Below are positions 1-9,505 of a DNA stretch of 64,000 nt, one piece after another. Origin of the DNA: CAYPGJ01 sp050174775 (GTDB lineage Bacteria; Planctomycetota; Phycisphaerae; Phycisphaerales; UBA1924). Made by a program: the position numbers and the translations under genes. Within the stretch, counting starts at the first letter, position 1. Every line of letters starts with the position of its first letter. The stretch covers positions 124,001 to 188,000 of the forward strand of contig JBFXJP010000005.1 of the NCBI GenBank assembly GCA_050174775.1. Reading direction: 5' to 3'. Under the pieces are notes generated by a model. It saw nothing but the letters and a program-made list of their open reading frames with translations, was not told the DNA's origin and ran no database searches.

Positions 1-1502
1 TCGGCGTGGACGCGTTGCGTCCGGTGGTGGTGACGGGTGGCGCGCCGGGCGCTGCGGGCGGGGGCGCGAGCGAGCAGGTGCGGGTGCGGCTGGCGCGGAG
101 CGGGGACGTGGTGGGGAGCGCGGGTACGACGGTGGTGCGGGTGGGGGCGGCGTCCGCGGAGACGGGTCGGGTGGAGGGGACGTGGGCGCGGGGTGAGGTG
201 CGGTGGAGCGCGGGGCAGAGCGAGGCGAGCGTGTCGGTGGGTGTGGATGCCGCGGGCGCGGCGAGACGTGGGGGGAGCGGGTGGGCTCTGGTTGCGGAGA
301 TTGATGAGGATGCGATCGCGGGTGACAACGTGTTTCGCAGGCCGGTGGGTGTGCGGGAGAGTTTGAAGGTCGGGGTGGTGGATCGGCGGACGTTCGCGAG
401 CGGGGCGCGTGTGCTGACGATGTCGGGGGGGGAGTGGCTGGGGTTGGCGCTGCGGCCTGGCAAGAGCGGCGGCGCGACGGTGGAGCCGGTGGAGATTGCG
501 CCCACGGCGATCGATGCATCGGTGCTGGCTGGTGTGGATGTGGTGTTCGTGTGCCGGCCGGATCTGATCGAGGCGGAGGGGTGGGAGCGGTTGTCGCGGC
601 ACGTGGAGGGTGGGGGTGTGGTGGTGGTGTTTCCGCCGAGTGAAGGGGCGGTGCACACGTGGACGGACGCGTTCGCGCGGGCGTTCGGGTTGGATTGGCG
701 GATTGCGCGGGAGGCGCGGACGTGGGAGACGGCGGCGCGGCTTGCAGTGGAGCAGCCGGAGCATGCGCTGACGGCGCTGCTGCGGCCTGAGATGGCTGAG
801 CTGACGCGCGCGGTGGGAGTGACGAGAGCGCTGCCGATCGAGAGCGGGAGCGGCGTGTCGGAGGTGCTCAGGCTGGAGGATGGGACGGGTTGGATCGTGA
901 GCGCGCGGGGGAGTGAGCGGCTGGGCTCGGGGATGGTGGTGTACGGGGCTTCGGCTCTGCACGTGGGTTGGACGGACCTGCCGGTGAAGCCGCTGTTCGT
1001 GGCGCTTGCGCAGGAGGTGGTGCGTCAGGGTGTGGGTGAGAGCGTGTCGGGGTGGGCGCAGGTGGCGGGGTCGAGGGTGACGGCGCCTCGGAGAACGGAG
1101 GAGCTGCGCGCGGCGGGCGAGACGGAGGGCGCGGGGCTGCTGGTGGACTCGGGGGGGCAGAGCGTGGAGCCGGCGCGGAAGGGCGCGCTGTATCGCGCGG
1201 TGGACGGGCGGGGCGCGGAGCGTGGCGTGGTGGCCGTGAACGCGGACGTGCGCGGCGCGCGGGTGGACGGGCAGAGCGAGGCGGTGGTGAGCGCGTGGTT
1301 GAATGCGGGGTTCGAGGGGGCGGATGGGGGCGTGCGGTGGGTGGATGAGGAGAGCGTTGGGCAGGCGGGGCGTGCGCGGGAGGAGAAGGCGATGGCGGGG
1401 TGGCCGTTGCTGCTGGGCGCGCTGTTCCTGGCACTGATCGAGACGGCGCTGGCGCGGTGGTTCTCGCACGCGTTGCGAGAGGAAGGGGGGAGCGCGACGT
1501 GA
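1..1502 (+). CDS. BatA-like membrane protein, 5' end cut by window
   Basis: The frame is open to the left edge, so the true start lies upstream; GTG at 6 is only the first start codon in view. About 498 residues are visible. An amidotransferase-like fold is suggested by VDVVFVCRPDLIEAEGWERL followed by GGGVVVVFPPSE in the first half. The C-terminus is one membrane helix (PLLLGALFLALIETALARW) with a short charged tail. This matches planctomycete BatA-like proteins, whose two N-terminal helices would lie outside the window. The stop codon overlaps the GTG start of the next gene (GTGA), the first link in a tightly packed run to 10723. It probably acts in the membrane with the vWA protein downstream; the substrate is unknown. 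Confidence 0.7.
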   Translation, partial: GVDALRPVVVTGGAPGAAGGGASEQVRVRLARSGDVVGSAGTTVVRVGAASAETGRVEGTWARGEVRWSAGQSEASVSVGVDAAGAARRGGSGWALVAEIDEDAIAGDNVFRRPVGVRESLKVGVVDRRTFASGARVLTMSGGEWLGLALRPGKSGGATVEPVEIAPTAIDASVLAGVDVVFVCRPDLIEAEGWERLSRHVEGGGVVVVFPPSEGAVHTWTDAFARAFGLDWRIAREARTWETAARLAVEQPEHALTALLRPEMAELTRAVGVTRALPIESGSGVSEVLRLEDGTGWIVSARGSERLGSGMVVYGASALHVGWTDLPVKPLFVALAQEVVRQGVGESVSGWAQVAGSRVTAPRRTEELRAAGETEGAGLLVDSGGQSVEPARKGALYRAVDGRGAERGVVAVNADVRGARVDGQSEAVVSAWLNAGFEGADGGVRWVDEESVGQAGRAREEKAMAGWPLLLGALFLALIETALARWFSHALREEGGSAT

Positions 1503-3886
1503 GCGCATGGATGCGATGGTTGTTGGGGTTGCAGGAGATGGCGCCGGGCGCGGAGGGCGTGGCGTTCGGGTTCGAGCGCGAGTTTCCGGCGTGGGCGTGG
1601 GCGGGCGCGGCGATCTTTGCGGTGGCGTTCGCGGGGTGGTCGTATCGGAAGCTGACGGGGCCGCTGTGGGCGCGGGGGGTGTTGGCTGGTGTGCGGGCGT
1701 TGCTGTTGATGGTGGTGGGGGTGCTGGCGGCCGGGCCGAGACTGGTGGAGCGGGAGGAGAGCGTCGAGCGGGATTGGGTGATGGCGTTGGTGGATCGGTC
1801 GGCGTCGATGGGGATTGCCGATTCCCCCGGGAGTGCCGCTGGAAATGTCGCCGGCGGCTCGGGCGGGAGTTCCGCGCGGATGACGCGGGATGTGGAGGCG
1901 TTGTCGGCGATTGCGCGGACGGGTGAGATGTGGGAGGGGTTGGCGAGCGAGCGTGAGCTGGTGTGGATGGGGTTTGACGCTGGGGCGTATGACCTCAAGC
2001 GCGATGATGAGGGGAAGGTGGTGTTTGGGGAGGCGCTGGGGAGGAGGACCGCGGTGGGCCTGGCCGTGGAGCAGGCGCTGCGTCGCGCGGCGGCGCGTCC
2101 GCTGTCGGCGATCGTGGTGTTCACGGATGGTCGGAGCGTGGATGAGGTGGGTCGGAGCGCGTTGCGTCAGTTGCAGGCGGAGCGTGTGCCGGTGCACGTG
2201 GTGGCGCTGGGGAGCGAGGAGGGTGTGGGGGACATCGGGATTGCGCGGGTGGAGGGGCCGGGCGTGGCGTACGTGCATGACGTGGCGCCGATCACGGTGG
2301 AGTTGGAGCGGTTGGGGGGGAATGGTGGCGCGGCTCGCAGTGCGACGGTGCGGCTGGTGGACGGCGCGACGGGGATGACGCTGGAGGAGCGGCGCGTGGA
2401 GGTGGGTGATCGGGGCGTGACGGTGGCTCTGGGTCACCGGGAGGATCGTGAGGGGAAGGCGGTGTGGCGTGTGGAGGTGGCGCCGGACGGGGCGGATTTG
2501 ATCGAGGGGAACAACAGCGCGGAGACCACGGTGGAGTTTGTGGATCGTCCGATGCGCGTGCTGTACGTGGACGGATATCCGAGGTGGGAGCAGCGGTATC
2601 TGAAGAACCTGCTGCTGCGGGAGAAGACGATCGTGTCGTCGGCGTTGCTTCTGGCGCCGAACCGGAGGTATCTGCAGGAGGGGGACGTGGAGGTGGACGC
2701 GTTGCCGGATTCGCCGGAGCGTTGGGCTGAGTACGACGTGGTGGCGATCGGGGACGTTGATCCGGGGGTGTTCACGAAGACGCAGTTGGAGCAGTTGCGC
2801 GAGCACGTGGCGCTTCGGGGCGGGGGGCTGTTGTGGATCGGCGGGGCGGGGTCGACGCCTCAGAAGTGGTTCGACACGCCGCTGGCGGACGTGCTGCCGA
2901 TGACGGGGGCCGTGGGGAGCGGGGCGTGGCCTGTGGTGAGTGGGTTGGTGATGGCGGAGCCGACGGCGTTGTCGGAGCGGCTCGGGGTGTTGCGGCTGGG
3001 GAGTGATGAGGAAACGGGTTGGCCCAGGGAGATGCTGCGCGAGGATACGGGGTGGAATCTGCTTCGGTGGGTGCAGCGGATCGAGCGCGAGCAGATGAAG
3101 CCCGCGGCGGAGGCGCTTGCGGTTGGTGCGGTGGTGGGTGGAGATGAGGAGTGGCCGGTGGCGCTGACGATGCGGTTCGGCGCGGGGACGGTGGTGTATG
3201 TGGCCACGGACGAGACGTGGAGGTGGAGGTTCGGGAGGGGCGAGGCGATTCCGGAGCGGTTCTGGGTGCAGACGCTGCGGTATCTGGGGAGGGGGACGTT
3301 GGGGCGCGCGGGGAAGGCTGCTGTGGTGGAGGTGGCGCCGAGACGGAGCGTGGTGGAGCAGGCGGTTCGGGTGTCTGTGGAGCTGCTGGATCAGCGGTTG
3401 ATTGATGCTGGGTATCGGTCGATCGCGTTGCGGCTCGAGCGGAGGCGCGAGGCTGGTGAGGAGGATGTGGGCGCGGTGGTGGAGTTGGCGGCGCGCGCGG
3501 AGGACGTGGGTGATGCGTCGGGGGCGGCGCGCCGGTTTGGCGCGGTGTGGACGCCTCCTGAGGCCGGGGTGTGGAGCGTGAAGGTGGTGGAGCCGGGGTT
3601 GTCGGGGCTGGGGTTGGTGGGGGAGGCTGTGGTGTCGTTGCCGGATGATGAGCTGCGTCATCCGGAGACGGATCACGTGATGCTCGCGCGGTTGGCGGAG
3701 GAGACGGGGGGACGGGTGTGGAGGGCGTCGGAGATCGGGGAGCTGGCGGATGCGCTGCCGAACCGGGAGGTGCGTGCGGTGCGTGAGCGGTTTGAGACGT
3801 TGTGGGACACGCCGGGCGCGTTGTTGGCAGTGATGGCGTTGTTGACGCTGGAGTGGGTGGGGAGGCGGGTGATCCGGCTGATTTGA
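1499..3886 (+). CDS. Membrane vWA protein with amidotransferase-like domain
   Basis: 795 residues from GTG 1499, chosen because it overlaps the upstream stop and has GAGGAAGGGGGG about 9 nt before it; ATG 1511 is the alternative. Two membrane helices lie near residues 25-45 and 60-80. A vWA domain follows with an intact metal-ion site D99-R-S-A-S103. A glutamine-amidotransferase-like domain starts near residue 352 with VLYVDGYPRWEQRYLKNLL, a signature common in planctomycete homologues, and contains GGGLLWIGG. A final helix precedes a short basic tail. vWA proteins of this type usually act with MoxR ATPases in envelope or aerotolerance functions, but no MoxR gene is in view. The partner is probably the coiled-coil protein at 4026. 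Codons are strongly G-ending. Confidence 0.82.
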   Translation: MSAWMRWLLGLQEMAPGAEGVAFGFEREFPAWAWAGAAIFAVAFAGWSYRKLTGPLWARGVLAGVRALLLMVVGVLAAGPRLVEREESVERDWVMALVDRSASMGIADSPGSAAGNVAGGSGGSSARMTRDVEALSAIARTGEMWEGLASERELVWMGFDAGAYDLKRDDEGKVVFGEALGRRTAVGLAVEQALRRAAARPLSAIVVFTDGRSVDEVGRSALRQLQAERVPVHVVALGSEEGVGDIGIARVEGPGVAYVHDVAPITVELERLGGNGGAARSATVRLVDGATGMTLEERRVEVGDRGVTVALGHREDREGKAVWRVEVAPDGADLIEGNNSAETTVEFVDRPMRVLYVDGYPRWEQRYLKNLLLREKTIVSSALLLAPNRRYLQEGDVEVDALPDSPERWAEYDVVAIGDVDPGVFTKTQLEQLREHVALRGGGLLWIGGAGSTPQKWFDTPLADVLPMTGAVGSGAWPVVSGLVMAEPTALSERLGVLRLGSDEETGWPREMLREDTGWNLLRWVQRIEREQMKPAAEALAVGAVVGGDEEWPVALTMRFGAGTVVYVATDETWRWRFGRGEAIPERFWVQTLRYLGRGTLGRAGKAAVVEVAPRRSVVEQAVRVSVELLDQRLIDAGYRSIALRLERRREAGEEDVGAVVELAARAEDVGDASGAARRFGAVWTPPEAGVWSVKVVEPGLSGLGLVGEAVVSLPDDELRHPETDHVMLARLAEETGGRVWRASEIGELADALPNREVRAVRERFETLWDTPGALLAVMALLTLEWVGRRVIRLI

Positions 3887-4025
3887 GGTGTTTGAGCGGG
3901 TGGGTGATCAGAAGTGGGGGGTGACACGTAGAGTCAACGGGAGGGGTTGGATGGTGGTAGAGGGGAGGGAGTTTTCGGGCCGAAGATGAGGAGCGGGGAG
4001 GGCGTCTGGGGCGTCAGGAGTAGGC

Positions 4026-7000
4026 ATGGACGTGCGACGAGGGAGCGTTGGTCTGGAGGGGGTGGAGCGGGCGCTTCGTCGCGTGCGGGCGTTGGCGGTG
4101 GGCGCGCTTGCGGGCCAGCGGGTGTTGGTGACGTTGACGGCGTTGGGGGGCGCGGTGGTGGGGTTGGCGGCGCTGGACGCGTTGTTGCGGTTTCCGGAGT
4201 GGATCCGGTGGCTGCACTGGGTGTTGGGTGTGTCGGGTGTGGTGGGCGCGTTGGTGGTGTATGTGCTTCCCGCGCTGCGGTTCAGGCCCAGCCTGACGGA
4301 CGTGGCGTTGCGTGTGGAGCGTGAGAAGGAGGGGGAGCGGGGCCGGTTGGCCAGCGCGGTGGAGTTTGCGCGGGCGCTGCGCGCGGGGGAGATGGGTGAG
4401 GGTCGGACGTCGGAGTTGGCGGCGAAGGTGGTGGAGGCGGAGGCGCGGGGTTGGGATGTGGAGAGCGCGCGGGGGCTGATGCGGGTGGATCGGTTGCGCG
4501 CGCGGGGGATGTGGTTTGCGCTGGTGGTGTTGATGACGGTGGGCGCCGCGTGGGTGAACCCGGCGGGCGCGCGGGTGGGTGCGATGCGGACGCTGTCGCC
4601 CTGGAAGGGCGTGGAGTGGCCGAAGCGGACGGAGGTGGTGGATGCGACGGGGGCGCGCGTGCAGGCGCGCGGGTCTTCGATAGCGTTGCGTGGCGTGGTG
4701 ACGAAGTCGACGCGTCCGATGGGGGAGACGCGGGTGGAGGCGGAGTATCGGGTGGTGGATGAGCAGGGGAGGACGGGCCCGACGCGGCGCGCGGTGCTGA
4801 CGCATCAGCGGCGCGAGGAGGTGGTGGGTGAGGCGCGGGGCGGGTTGTTCGAGCGTTTGGTGGAGGCCGAGGGGGATTGGGTGGAGTATCGGCTGAGCGC
4901 GCTGGATGACGAGACGGCGTGGAGTCGTGTGCGGGTGGTGGAGGCGCCTGCGGTGGAGAGCGCGCGGGTGGTGATCGAGCCGCCGGAGTACGCGCTGGGT
5001 GGCGCGAGCGGGAGGCTTGGCGCGTGGGTGGAGGCGGAGCTGGGGAGCGGGTTGGATGATCGGGCGATCGGGCCGAGCGCGCTCTCGGGGTCGAGGGTGG
5101 AGTTGCGGCTGGCGTTGAACAAGGAGGTTCCGGGGCCGAGCGAGACGGGTGATGAGCGCGCGTGGGTGGAGCGTGCGCTGGGTGTGGATCTTGCCGAGGC
5201 CGGGGCGCACGTGGAGGCCGAGGGTGGTGAGTGGGTGGTGCGTTGGCAGTTGGAGAAGGGCGCGCGGGTGGTGGTGCGTCTGGAGGATGCGTGGGGGATC
5301 GAGAGCGCGGAGGAGGCTGTGTATCGGTTCGAGGCGCTGCAGGATGCGCCGGCGAGCGCGATCGTTGCGGAGCCTGCGTCGGACATCACGGCGTTGCCGA
5401 GCGCGTTGGTGGAGGTGGCTGCTGAGGGTCGGGACGACGTGGGGCTGACGGGTGTGTGGGCGGAGCGTCAGGTGGTGCGGCGCGCGGGGTCGGGGGAGAA
5501 GAGCGTGCCGGGCGGGGCGTTGGAGCCGGAGGGTGAGCCGGTGGAGTGGGCGCGTGCGGCGCTGAGTGGTGGGGAGACGGGCGCGACGGCGCGTGGTTCG
5601 CTTGAGCTGTGGGAGCTGGGCGTGAAGGGTGGGGACGAGGTGTGGGTGTGGGCGGTGGCGACGGACGCGTATCGCGATGCGTCGGGGGCGCGTGCGGCGA
5701 CGCGGTCGGGGGTGCGTCGGGTGCGGGTGATCTCGGAGGAGGAGTTTGTCGAGGAGATCCGGTCGGAGTTGTCGGGGATTCGGCGCACGGCGATCCGGAT
5801 CGATGAGGCGCAGTCGGAGCTGATGGAGGCGGCGCAGGCGCGCGGGACGGATCGGCTGACGCGGGCGGGGCAGGCGCAGGTGGGTGAGCGGTTGGCGCGG
5901 CAGGGGGAGGCGTTGGAGCGGTTGGCGGAGCGGGTAGAGCAGAACGGGTTGCGGGATGAGGGGTTGGCGCGGCTGCTGCGGGATGCGGGAGAGGGGACGC
6001 GTCGCGCGGGGCAGTCGAGCCGGTCTGCGGGGGAGGGGTTGGAGCAGGCCGCGGAGCGCGCGCGTCGGGAGGCCGGGGAGAAGGGCGCGCAGAGCGCGGA
6101 GGAGATGGAGGCGGCGCGGCTGACGGAGGAGGAGGGTCGGAAGGTTGCGCAGGATCAGCAGCAGGTTCGTGAGGAGCTTGCGGGGCTGATCGGGTCGTTG
6201 GACGCGGGTGAGGATGCGTGGGCGACGAGGCGGGAGATCGAGCGTTTGCTGGAGGCGCAGAAGGAGGCGCAGGAGGCGTTGCGCGCGGCCGCGAACGAGA
6301 CGGCGGGCGTGGAGGCTGGGGCGTTGACGCCCAAGCAGCGCGAGGCGTTGCAGAAGGTGGCGGATGCGCAGCGGTCGATGGCGGAGCGTGCGCAGAAGCT
6401 GGTGGAGGAGATGCCCAGCAAGGCGGAGCAGCTGAGCCGGCAGGACCCGAGCGCGGCCGCGGGGATGCAGCGCGCGGCGCAGGAGGCGCGTGCGGCCGGG
6501 GTGTCGCAGTCGATGCAGCAGGCGGGCGAGCAGGCGCAGCAGAATCAGACGAACGAGGCGATGGGCTCGCAGGAACGGGCGCAGAAGGCGCTCGAGCAGA
6601 TGCTCGAGGAGATGGAGCGGGGCGAGCGGACGCGGCGCGAGCAGTTGCGTCGTCGGTTGGCGAGCGTGATCGAGTCGATCGAGGGGCTGATCGGGCAGCA
6701 GGAGCAGGAGTTGACGCGGCTCGCGGACGGGGAGCGGGTCGGCGCGCTGGTCGGGCTGGACGGGGGGATGATCGGGCTGAACCGGAACACGCTCGCGGTG
6801 CAGGACGAGGCGCGCGGCGCGGGGCGGGAGTTGGCGGGCGTGGTGAACCTGTTGGGTCGCGCGTCGGAGGCGCAGGTGCGCGCGATCGGGGGGTTGCGGG
6901 AGTCGAGCATCGATGTGGGGGCGACGCGGGCTGCTGAGGAGGAGAGTCTGGCGCGGCTGAAGGAGGCCAAGGCCGAGGCGGAGAAGGTGGATCAGAACGA

Positions 7001-7670
7001 GGAGGAGCGTGAGCAGCAGGAGAAGCGTCGGGAGCTGCGCGCGGCGTATCGGGCGATGCTGGAGCGTGAGCAGCAGATCCGGGAGCGGACGGGGGCGCTG
7101 GCCGGGGTGGAGGAGCTGACGCGGCGTGATCGCGCGGCGGTTCGGGCTCTCGGTGAGGAGCAGACGAGCGTGCGGGTGGAGCTGAATGCGCTGCTCGAGA
7201 AGACGGAGGAGTTGAACGAGGCGAAGATCTTCGCGTTCACGCACACGCGCCTGGACGACGCGGCCGGGCGCGCCGCGGAGGCGTTGCGGACGGGCGAGCC
7301 CCGGGGCGCGCTGGCGCACGAGGACAAGGTGATCGCGCTGCTGCAGGGGTTGTTGCGGGCGCTGGCGAACGATCCGCGCGCGGACAAGGACGACAAGTTC
7401 TCGGATGCGGCCGGGGATTCGGGCGGTGGGGGCGGCGCCGCGGGCGGGAGCCCGCCGTTGATCCCGCCTCTGGCGGAGCTGGTGCTGCTGCGCGAGATGC
7501 AGGCGCAGATCGCGCTGGAGACGCGGGCGATGGATGAGGCGACGGAGGGTCGGGACGTGGAGCCGCTGAGCGCGGCCCAGCGCGAGCTGGCGGAGATCGG
7601 GAAGGCGCTGATTCAGAAGATGAGTCAGGGTGGAGGCGGGGGCGGCGCTCCGGGAGGAGGTGGGCAATGA
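4026..7670 (+). CDS. Large membrane-anchored coiled-coil protein (DUF4175-like)
   Basis: 1214 residues, starting at ATG 4026 behind CAGGAG. Two N-terminal membrane helices (about residues 30-82) and a third near 160-180 are followed by a beta-rich extracytoplasmic region (about 180-570) and then some 500 residues rich in Glu, Gln, Arg and Ala that should form long coiled coils. The end is a Gly-rich tail. The layout resembles DUF4175-type proteins that accompany vWA/BatA clusters, and a shorter paralogue in layout lies at 55792. The stop overlaps the next start (ATGA), so translation is probably coupled. A structural or scaffold role in the envelope is inferred from architecture alone. The very long antisense frames over this gene are composition artefacts. 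Confidence 0.78.
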   Translation: MDVRRGSVGLEGVERALRRVRALAVGALAGQRVLVTLTALGGAVVGLAALDALLRFPEWIRWLHWVLGVSGVVGALVVYVLPALRFRPSLTDVALRVEREKEGERGRLASAVEFARALRAGEMGEGRTSELAAKVVEAEARGWDVESARGLMRVDRLRARGMWFALVVLMTVGAAWVNPAGARVGAMRTLSPWKGVEWPKRTEVVDATGARVQARGSSIALRGVVTKSTRPMGETRVEAEYRVVDEQGRTGPTRRAVLTHQRREEVVGEARGGLFERLVEAEGDWVEYRLSALDDETAWSRVRVVEAPAVESARVVIEPPEYALGGASGRLGAWVEAELGSGLDDRAIGPSALSGSRVELRLALNKEVPGPSETGDERAWVERALGVDLAEAGAHVEAEGGEWVVRWQLEKGARVVVRLEDAWGIESAEEAVYRFEALQDAPASAIVAEPASDITALPSALVEVAAEGRDDVGLTGVWAERQVVRRAGSGEKSVPGGALEPEGEPVEWARAALSGGETGATARGSLELWELGVKGGDEVWVWAVATDAYRDASGARAATRSGVRRVRVISEEEFVEEIRSELSGIRRTAIRIDEAQSELMEAAQARGTDRLTRAGQAQVGERLARQGEALERLAERVEQNGLRDEGLARLLRDAGEGTRRAGQSSRSAGEGLEQAAERARREAGEKGAQSAEEMEAARLTEEEGRKVAQDQQQVREELAGLIGSLDAGEDAWATRREIERLLEAQKEAQEALRAAANETAGVEAGALTPKQREALQKVADAQRSMAERAQKLVEEMPSKAEQLSRQDPSAAAGMQRAAQEARAAGVSQSMQQAGEQAQQNQTNEAMGSQERAQKALEQMLEEMERGERTRREQLRRRLASVIESIEGLIGQQEQELTRLADGERVGALVGLDGGMIGLNRNTLAVQDEARGAGRELAGVVNLLGRASEAQVRAIGGLRESSIDVGATRAAEEESLARLKEAKAEAEKVDQNEEEREQQEKRRELRAAYRAMLEREQQIRERTGALAGVEELTRRDRAAVRALGEEQTSVRVELNALLEKTEELNEAKIFAFTHTRLDDAAGRAAEALRTGEPRGALAHEDKVIALLQGLLRALANDPRADKDDKFSDAAGDSGGGGGAAGGSPPLIPPLAELVLLREMQAQIALETRAMDEATEGRDVEPLSAAQRELAEIGKALIQKMSQGGGGGGAPGGGGQ

Positions 7671-8425
7671 GTCAGGCATGGATGCGCGTGCGCGCGGGGT
7701 TGCTGGGGCTGGCGGTGTGCGGCGGTGTGGTGTGGGCTGCGCAGGAGTCGAAGCCGAGCGAGAAGCAGGAGAGTCCGGGGGCTTCGGGTGCGCCGGAGAA
7801 GAAGGAAGAGAAGAAGAGGGCCGAGCCGCTGCCCGGGCTGGATGAGTTGCTGGGGCTGCCCAAGAAGGAGTCCGCCGAGAAGAAGGCGGGAGAGGGGCAG
7901 AAGGGGGATGAGAAGGGGACGGTGGGTGAGGAGGAGCTGCAGCGTCGCCTGACGGGGAGGGAGATGACGGAGACGTTCGCGCAGGCGGTGGCGCTGATGG
8001 GGGACACGGCGGAGCGGCTGGCGCGGGCGGGGGACACGGGCCTGGACACGCAGCGGATTCAGGAGGAGATCGTTCGTCGTCTCGACACGCTGATCGAGAG
8101 CGCGAAGGAGCAGCAGCAACAGCAGCAGCAACAGTCCCAGAGCTCGAGCCAGCAGCAGCAGCAGAACCCGACGTCGCAGCAGCAACAGCAGCAGCAGAGG
8201 GACGAGAGCAGCACGTCCGACCCGCAGGAAGGGCTCAGGGGCGGGCAGATGAAGTCGGGCGCGTTGCGCGACAGTCTGGAGGCGGCGCGGGCGTCGTGGG
8301 GGGCGTTGCCGGCGCGGATCCGTGAGGCGCTGATGCAGGGGTCGGGTGACAAGTATTCTTCGTTGTATGAGGCGTTGACGGAGGAGTATTACCGCCGGCT
8401 GGCGGAAGAAGGGCCGAGGCAATGA
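7667..8425 (+). CDS. Secreted protein with poly-glutamine tract
   Basis: 252 residues. A signal peptide (LLGLAVCGGVVWAAQE, cleavage near residue 25) is followed by a Lys/Glu-rich stretch, a helical segment, a Gln-rich tract at about residues 148-177, and a C-terminal helix ending KYSSLYEALTEEYYRRLAEE. The last motif also closes the coiled-coil protein at 55792 (RYSKLLREYYRRMPD), which ties the two vWA clusters together. The start overlaps the stop of the upstream gene and the end overlaps the next start, both as ATGA. No enzyme motif is visible. I infer a periplasmic accessory subunit of the vWA/coiled-coil complex; the function is unknown. Confidence 0.72.
   Translation: MSQAWMRVRAGLLGLAVCGGVVWAAQESKPSEKQESPGASGAPEKKEEKKRAEPLPGLDELLGLPKKESAEKKAGEGQKGDEKGTVGEEELQRRLTGREMTETFAQAVALMGDTAERLARAGDTGLDTQRIQEEIVRRLDTLIESAKEQQQQQQQQSQSSSQQQQQNPTSQQQQQQQRDESSTSDPQEGLRGGQMKSGALRDSLEAARASWGALPARIREALMQGSGDKYSSLYEALTEEYYRRLAEEGPRQ
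8111..8197 (+). repeat. CAG/CAA trinucleotide repeat, poly-Gln
   Basis: Runs of CAG and CAA codons, broken by short Ser/Asn/Thr segments, encode a glutamine-rich tract in the protein at 7667. Because CAG and CAA are mixed, the DNA is less slippage-prone than a pure CAG run, which suggests the amino-acid composition is what is kept. Confidence 0.9.
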
Positions 8426-9495
8426 AGCGCGGGACGTGGATGGTCGGAGTGGCGACGTGGTGCGCGCTGGCGGGGCTGGCGTGCGGGCAGGCCGGCGAGG
8501 GCGCGGGTGAGCGCACGGGCGCGGAGAACGCGGCGATCGAGGGGGAGATGATTCCGGAGCTGGAGGCCGCGGTGCAGAAGGGGATGGCGTGGCTCGCCGC
8601 GGAGCAGGAGGCGGACGGGGCGTTCGGCTCGCAGCAGTACCGTCGTCACGTGGCGTTGACGTCTCTGGCGTGCATCGCGTTCATGGCGGACGGGAACGTG
8701 CCGGGTCGCGGGCCGTACGGCGAGACGGTGCAGAAGGGGCTGGAGTTCATCCTGGCGAACGTGGCGGAGACGGGGCTGATCGCGGCGGACACCTCGCACG
8801 GGCCGATGTACGGGCACGGGTTCTCGACGCTGTTCCTGGGCGAGGTGTACGGGATGACGGCGGGCGGCGCGGACACGGCCACGTCCGCGCGCGTGCACGA
8901 CGCATTGGTGCGCGCGTGCCGCCTGATCATCCAGAGCCAGAACGATCAGGGCGGGTGGAGGTACAACCCGATCCCGTACGACGCGGACGTGTCGGTGACG
9001 ATCTGTCAGATCATGGGGCTGCGCTCGGCGCGGAACGCCGGGATCGAGATCCCCAAGGGGACGATCGATCGCGCGGTGGAGTACGTGCGCCAGTGCCAGA
9101 ACACGGACGGGGGGTTCAAGTATCAGCTGACGAGCGGGCGGAGCGCGCCGCCGAGGAGTGCGGCGGGCGTGGCGAGCCTGTACTACGCGGGCATCTACGA
9201 GGACCAGGCGCTGACGAGCGGGCTGGACTACCTGCGCACGACGTTCCTGCCCGGGACGGACGGGATCAACCAGGCGCACTATTTCTACGGGCATTATTAC
9301 GCGGTGCAGGCGATGTACCTGGCGGGGGGGGAGCATTGGGCGACGTGGTGGCCGGCGATCCGGGACGAGCTGCTGGCGTCGCAGGAGGCGGACGGGAGGT
9401 GGTCGGAGCGCCAGGCCGGGGACACGTACGGCACGGCGATGGCGCTCATCATCCTGCAGATGCCCAAGCGGTATCTGCCGATCTTCCAGAAGTGA
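8422..9495 (+). CDS. Secreted prenyltransferase/squalene-oxidase-fold repeat protein
   Basis: 357 residues with a signal peptide ending near LAGLACGQAG; the Cys makes a lipoprotein possible, but the lipobox is not canonical. The rest is built from alpha/alpha-barrel repeats of the terpene cyclase / prenyltransferase superfamily: AWLAAEQEADGAFG, LIIQSQNDQGGWRYNP, CQNTDGGFKYQ and LASQEADGRWSERQ are the typical Gln-Asp-Gly-Gly-Trp-type turns. Planctomycetes carry many secreted proteins of this fold without a known reaction. I see no DxDD cyclase acid motif, so a scaffold or binding role is as likely as catalysis. It overlaps the preceding gene by 4 bp, belongs to the same run, and is followed after 10 bp by the next gene. 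Confidence 0.8.
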   Translation: MKRGTWMVGVATWCALAGLACGQAGEGAGERTGAENAAIEGEMIPELEAAVQKGMAWLAAEQEADGAFGSQQYRRHVALTSLACIAFMADGNVPGRGPYGETVQKGLEFILANVAETGLIAADTSHGPMYGHGFSTLFLGEVYGMTAGGADTATSARVHDALVRACRLIIQSQNDQGGWRYNPIPYDADVSVTICQIMGLRSARNAGIEIPKGTIDRAVEYVRQCQNTDGGFKYQLTSGRSAPPRSAAGVASLYYAGIYEDQALTSGLDYLRTTFLPGTDGINQAHYFYGHYYAVQAMYLAGGEHWATWWPAIRDELLASQEADGRWSERQAGDTYGTAMALIILQMPKRYLPIFQK

Positions 9496-9505
9496 GGCGT
9501 AGTCG

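Noticed and set aside
1025..3676. 883-codon open frame on the minus strand
   Set aside because: Lies opposite a real vWA gene; its product is Arg/His/Pro repeats without motifs, as expected when GC-rich codons are read backwards.
4014..7679. 1221-codon minus-strand frame
   Set aside because: Mirror of the coiled-coil gene at 4026; Leu/Arg/Pro low complexity, no ribosome site.
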